Shown here: positions 7,767 through 9,705 of the stretch, in pieces
How the letters are laid out: each line of letters begins with the position of its first letter
Position numbering within the stretch: position 1 is the first letter of the stretch
Position numbers and translations under genes: made by a program
From: Candidatus Puniceispirillum sp.
GTDB lineage: Bacteria; Pseudomonadota; Alphaproteobacteria; Puniceispirillales; Puniceispirillaceae
Direction of reading: 5' to 3'
Assembly: GCA_016780525.1 (NCBI GenBank)
Contig: JADHLR010000054.1
Span: 1-9,705, forward strand
DNA: 9,705 nt
The notes under the pieces: model-generated
Told to the model about the DNA's origin: nothing
Database searches by the model: none
What the model saw: the letters and a program-made list of their open reading frames with translations, nothing else

Positions 7767-8126
7767 TTACACTGAAAAAGAGGTGCCGCAACCGCAGGAA
7801 GCCGTGGCGTTCGGGTTGCTGACGGCAAAATACGACCCCATCAGATCCTGCTTGTAGTCAAGCTCGGCTGTGTCAACAAGCTCCAGCGACATACTGTCAA
7901 TGACCACTTCGACATTATAGGCGATAAACACGCAATCGTCCGGCTGGCGGGCGGTGTCGATGCTGAAATCATACTGAAAACCGGAACAGCCGCCACCAAG
8001 CACGGCAACCCGGAAAAAGCTGCCATCTGGTTCATTTTCCAGCATCGTCGCAATGCGGGAAGCGGCGGATTCAGTTAGTCCGAACTTGCTGACGCTTGCA
8101 GTGGCTTCGATTATGTCGGTCTGCAT
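7767..8126 (-). CDS. erpA: Iron-sulfur cluster insertion protein (A-type carrier, HesB/IscA/ErpA family)
   Basis: A 119-residue A-type Fe-S carrier that takes clusters from the assembly scaffold and passes them to apo-enzymes. The three invariant cysteines are present: C47 in LGGGCSGFQY and C111 and C113 in the C-terminal SCGCGTSF. Length is usual for ErpA/IscA. The specific name ErpA rests on the genomic setting (next to dgt-argS, as in other alphaproteobacteria) and on the sequence style; IscA and SufA are the alternatives. The ATG at 8126 has an AGGA 10 nt upstream on the minus strand (8137-8140). xthA follows 4 nt after the TAA. The upstream 221 bp hold several dyads, so regulation in response to oxygen, redox state or iron is plausible but unproven. 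Confidence 0.93.
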   Translation of the reverse strand: MQTDIIEATASVSKFGLTESAASRIATMLENEPDGSFFRVAVLGGGCSGFQYDFSIDTARQPDDCVFIAYNVEVVIDSMSLELVDTAELDYKQDLMGSYFAVSNPNATASCGCGTSFSV

Positions 8127-8161
8127 CTTGCGCTGATCCTGAGTGATTTATCCGGCTGTTG

Positions 8162-8187
8162 CCCGGTGACGCGTGATCCGCACCGGG
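8162..8187. promoter_or_regulatory. Inverted repeat in the predicted erpA leader
   Basis: CCCGGTG (8162-8168) and CACCGGG (8181-8187) are perfect inverted copies around a 12-nt spacer; one wobble and one A-T pair could extend the stem to nine. It lies 35 bp upstream of the erpA ATG, downstream of its likely -10. No U-tract follows in either direction, so it is not a terminator. It may be a 5' mRNA hairpin or an operator with arms about two helical turns apart. Confidence 0.6.
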
Positions 8188-8201
8188 TATTGCTAGTAAT
8201 A
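8188..8201. promoter_or_regulatory. Imperfect 14-bp palindrome abutting the inverted repeat
   Basis: TATTGCTAGTAATA has six of seven symmetric base pairs (only the fifth fails) around a CTAG centre. It directly adjoins the inverted repeat at 8162-8187 and covers the likely erpA -10 on the minus strand, so a protein bound here would affect erpA initiation. Confidence 0.45.
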
Positions 8202-8226
8202 TGCGGCTTCTGCGGGTTTGAATCAA
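8196..8226 (-). promoter_or_regulatory. Candidate erpA-xthA promoter
   Basis: Reading leftward on the minus strand, TTGATT (8226-8221) is followed after 19 bp by TATTAC (8201-8196), or after 18 bp by ATATTA. Each element matches the consensus at about four of six bases and the spacing is slightly long, which would suit a promoter needing an activator. Transcription would start near 8189, just before the inverted repeat. Called by eye. Confidence 0.3.
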
Positions 8227-8231
8227 GTCAA
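8218..8231. promoter_or_regulatory. FNR/FixK-like dyad over the erpA -35
   Basis: TTGA (8218-8221), six bases, then TCAA (8228-8231) reproduces the TTGA-N6-TCAA core bound by FNR/FixK/FnrL regulators. The inner bases (A8222, G8227) depart from the full TTGAT-N4-ATCAA consensus, so it is a partial match. It overlaps the candidate erpA -35. Inference from pattern and location only. Confidence 0.3.
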
Positions 8232-8316
8232 TCAATCGAAATAACACGGTCGATAAGATTGCGGTTTAGACTGACTGGGCTTACATTAGGCTGGTTTTAT
8301 ACGGATCGGGCTGCGC

Positions 8317-8338
8317 CTTTTGGCAGCGCTGCAAAAAG
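8317..8338. promoter_or_regulatory. 22-bp near-perfect palindrome just upstream of dgt
   Basis: A perfect GCAGCGCTGC core (8323-8332) is flanked by T4 (8318-8321) and A4 (8334-8337) and an outer C-G pair; ten of eleven base pairs are symmetric, with G8322/A8333 the only mismatch. It ends 9 bp before the dgt ATG, where the ribosome would bind, and dgt has no strong Shine-Dalgarno. The only upstream promoter-like match for dgt is weak (CTGACT 8271-8276, 18 bp, TTTTAT 8295-8300). The palindrome could be an operator or act in the mRNA. Confidence 0.6.
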
Positions 8339-8347
8339 TGAGCGAGC

Positions 8348-9544
8348 ATGAGCAATCAAACCGAACAACGAGACCTTGCTGCCTATGCATCGCATGGGCC
8401 GCAATCGCGTGGTCGTTTGCTGGCCGAGGATGATGGTCGCGAAACCACCAGCCGCTCGTCATATCAGCGCGACCGTGACCGGATCATCCATTCTGGCGCG
8501 TTCCGTCGTCTCAAACACAAAACACAGGTGTTTGTGTATCATGAGGGTGACTATTTTCGCACGCGGCTGACGCATTCGCTTGAAGTCGCCCAAATTGCCC
8601 GGTCGATGGCCCGCGCCCTGCGGCTGAATGATGATCTGGCCGAGGCTGTCGCGCTGGCGCATGATCTGGGCCACACGCCATTTGGCCATGCTGGCGAAGA
8701 TGCGCTCAACCGCGCGATGCAGGATTTTGGTGGCTTTGATCATAATGAACAAACCATCCGCGTATTAACCCATCTTGAACAGCGATATGCTGGATTTAAT
8801 GGATTAAATCTAAGCTGGGAAACAATCGAGGGGGTGGTGAAACATAACGGCCCGGTTAGCGACAAACCGCGTCAACAGATTGCGCTGATCCATGCAGAGT
8901 TTGACCTTGCGTTGCAGGATTACGCGTCAGCCGAGGCGCAACTGGCGAATTTGGCTGATGATATCGCCTATCTGTCGCATGATTTTGATGACGGGTTACG
9001 CGCCGGCCTGTTTGGCCTCGATGACATCAGTGATTTGCCACAGGTCTGCACCGCACTGGCAGATATCAAACAACGTTATGGCGTCATTGATCTCGGCCGC
9101 ACCACACATGAATTGGTACGGCGATTGATTTCCGTGTTTGTCGAAGATGTGCTGACTGTCACCGCGCAAAATTTTGCCGCAGAAAAGCCGTCGAGGGCTG
9201 ATGATATCCGTAAAATGGGGCGGCCGCTGGTTGCGTTTAGCGCACCGATGGCTGACGATCTCGGCTGTTTAAGAGAATTTTTATTTCAGCATATGTGGCG
9301 GCATTACAAGGTCAATCGCATGACAAGCAAGGCAAAACGGGTGGTGACAGAGCTGTTCGATTTGTTTATGTCCGAAACGAATATTTTGCCGCATGATTGG
9401 CAGGTCAGTAACGGCACCCCGCTGGCCGCGCTGCCACCGGACAAGCGGGCCCGCATTATCGCTGACTATATCGCCTCGATGACTGATCGCTATGCCATTA
9501 TAGAACATCAAAGGCTGTTTGATTTAGCGCCCGTATTTAAATAA
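8348..9544 (+). CDS. dgt: Deoxyguanosinetriphosphate triphosphohydrolase-like protein
   Basis: A 398-residue HD-domain dNTP triphosphohydrolase of the shorter, ~400-residue dGTPase-like branch (E. coli Dgt is about 500). The family hydrolyses dNTPs to the deoxynucleoside and triphosphate and so affects dNTP pools. Metal ligands are visible in order: H76 in TRLTHSLEVAQIAR, H105-D106 in ALAHDLGHTPFGHAGE, and D205 (or D204) in LADDIAYLSHDFDDGLRAG. The N-terminal segment GRETTSRSSYQRDRDRIIHSGAFRRLKHKTQVF is also characteristic. Substrate preference cannot be read from the sequence. The ATG at 8348 has only a weak GTGAG-like ribosome-binding site. argS follows 37 bp after the TAA with no terminator, and the dgt-argS order next to divergent erpA is common in alphaproteobacteria. 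Confidence 0.95.
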   Translation: MSNQTEQRDLAAYASHGPQSRGRLLAEDDGRETTSRSSYQRDRDRIIHSGAFRRLKHKTQVFVYHEGDYFRTRLTHSLEVAQIARSMARALRLNDDLAEAVALAHDLGHTPFGHAGEDALNRAMQDFGGFDHNEQTIRVLTHLEQRYAGFNGLNLSWETIEGVVKHNGPVSDKPRQQIALIHAEFDLALQDYASAEAQLANLADDIAYLSHDFDDGLRAGLFGLDDISDLPQVCTALADIKQRYGVIDLGRTTHELVRRLISVFVEDVLTVTAQNFAAEKPSRADDIRKMGRPLVAFSAPMADDLGCLREFLFQHMWRHYKVNRMTSKAKRVVTELFDLFMSETNILPHDWQVSNGTPLAALPPDKRARIIADYIASMTDRYAIIEHQRLFDLAPVFK

Positions 9545-9581
9545 AGCCCCGGATTTCAAGAGAAAGATTAAGTGTGTTTGT

Positions 9582-9705
9582 ATGAATATTTTTGAATATT
9601 TCGAGACTGAATTTGCCAGCATATTAACGCGTCTCGCCGAACAATCGGTGCTGCCGCGTGATCTTGATGCATCGCGCGTTGTGTTTGAATTGCCGCGCGA
9701 TGTCT
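9582..9705 (+). CDS. argS: Arginyl-tRNA synthetase, N-terminal fragment (cut by window end)
   Basis: Only the first 41 codons are inside the window, beginning MNIFEYFETEFASILTRL and reaching FELPRDV. This looks like the N-terminal additional domain of ArgS, which binds the tRNA-Arg D-loop; the usual next step is a PRDxxHGD-type segment, just past the edge. The catalytic domain is not visible, so the call also rests on position: in alphaproteobacteria argS commonly follows dgt. The ATG at 9582 is the only reasonable start, since no other start codon lies in frame after the dgt stop; a purine-rich AAGAGAAAGA stands somewhat far upstream. Probably co-transcribed with dgt. Confidence 0.8.
   Translation, partial: MNIFEYFETEFASILTRLAEQSVLPRDLDASRVVFELPRDV

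Noticed and set aside
7763..7828. Upstream extension of xthA to 7828
   Set aside because: It would overlap erpA and encode low-complexity residues; the exonuclease III N-terminus MRIASWNVNS begins at 7762.
8166..8351. 61-codon rightward ORF starting with GTG and overlapping the dgt ATG by four bases (ATGA)
   Set aside because: The overlap looks like coupling, but there is no ribosome-binding site at the GTG, the composition is Arg-rich and unlike the neighbours, no family is recognisable, and the frame runs through several palindromes and the erpA promoter region.

Overview
The window looks like ordinary chromosome from an alphaproteobacterium of intermediate GC content. The evidence is gene order and family type: an isoaspartyl-methyltransferase-like gene next to tolC and valS, and erpA divergent from dgt-argS, are arrangements known from that class. 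The protein style and moderate GC would suit a marine lineage such as SAR116/Puniceispirillales, but that placement is a guess. I see no mobile element, tRNA, rRNA, CRISPR array, toxin-antitoxin pair or defence island.

Layout. Positions 1-277 hold no gene I can support. They carry a 15-bp tandem repeat running into a good sigma70-like promoter, then a dyad where the transcript should begin. The rightward block is pcm-like methyltransferase (278-943), tolC (971-2344), valS (2486-5143) and ilvD (5176-6906). It ends at a strong hairpin terminator (6931-6962) with an A-tract before and a T-tract after, so it can also stop the leftward block coming the other way: erpA (8126 to 7767) followed 4 nt later by xthA (7762 to 6992). 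A 221-bp divergent region (8127-8347) separates erpA from the rightward pair dgt (8348-9544) and argS (9582 to the window end, truncated).

How the genes relate. valS and ilvD sit 32 bp apart with no terminator, so charging of tRNA with valine and a late step of valine/isoleucine synthesis are probably co-transcribed. IlvD needs an Fe-S cluster, and ErpA, a cluster carrier, is encoded just across the shared terminator. xthA (DNA repair) and dgt (dNTP pool control) both concern DNA maintenance, but they are not co-transcribed.

The coding part is housekeeping, and I did not find a new multi-gene system. What deserves a second look is non-coding: the tandem repeat at 101-140, and the divergent region, which packs four separate dyads into 221 bp. 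These include a 22-bp near-perfect palindrome ending 9 bp before the dgt start and an FNR/FixK-like core over the likely erpA -35. Promoter and operator calls are by eye.
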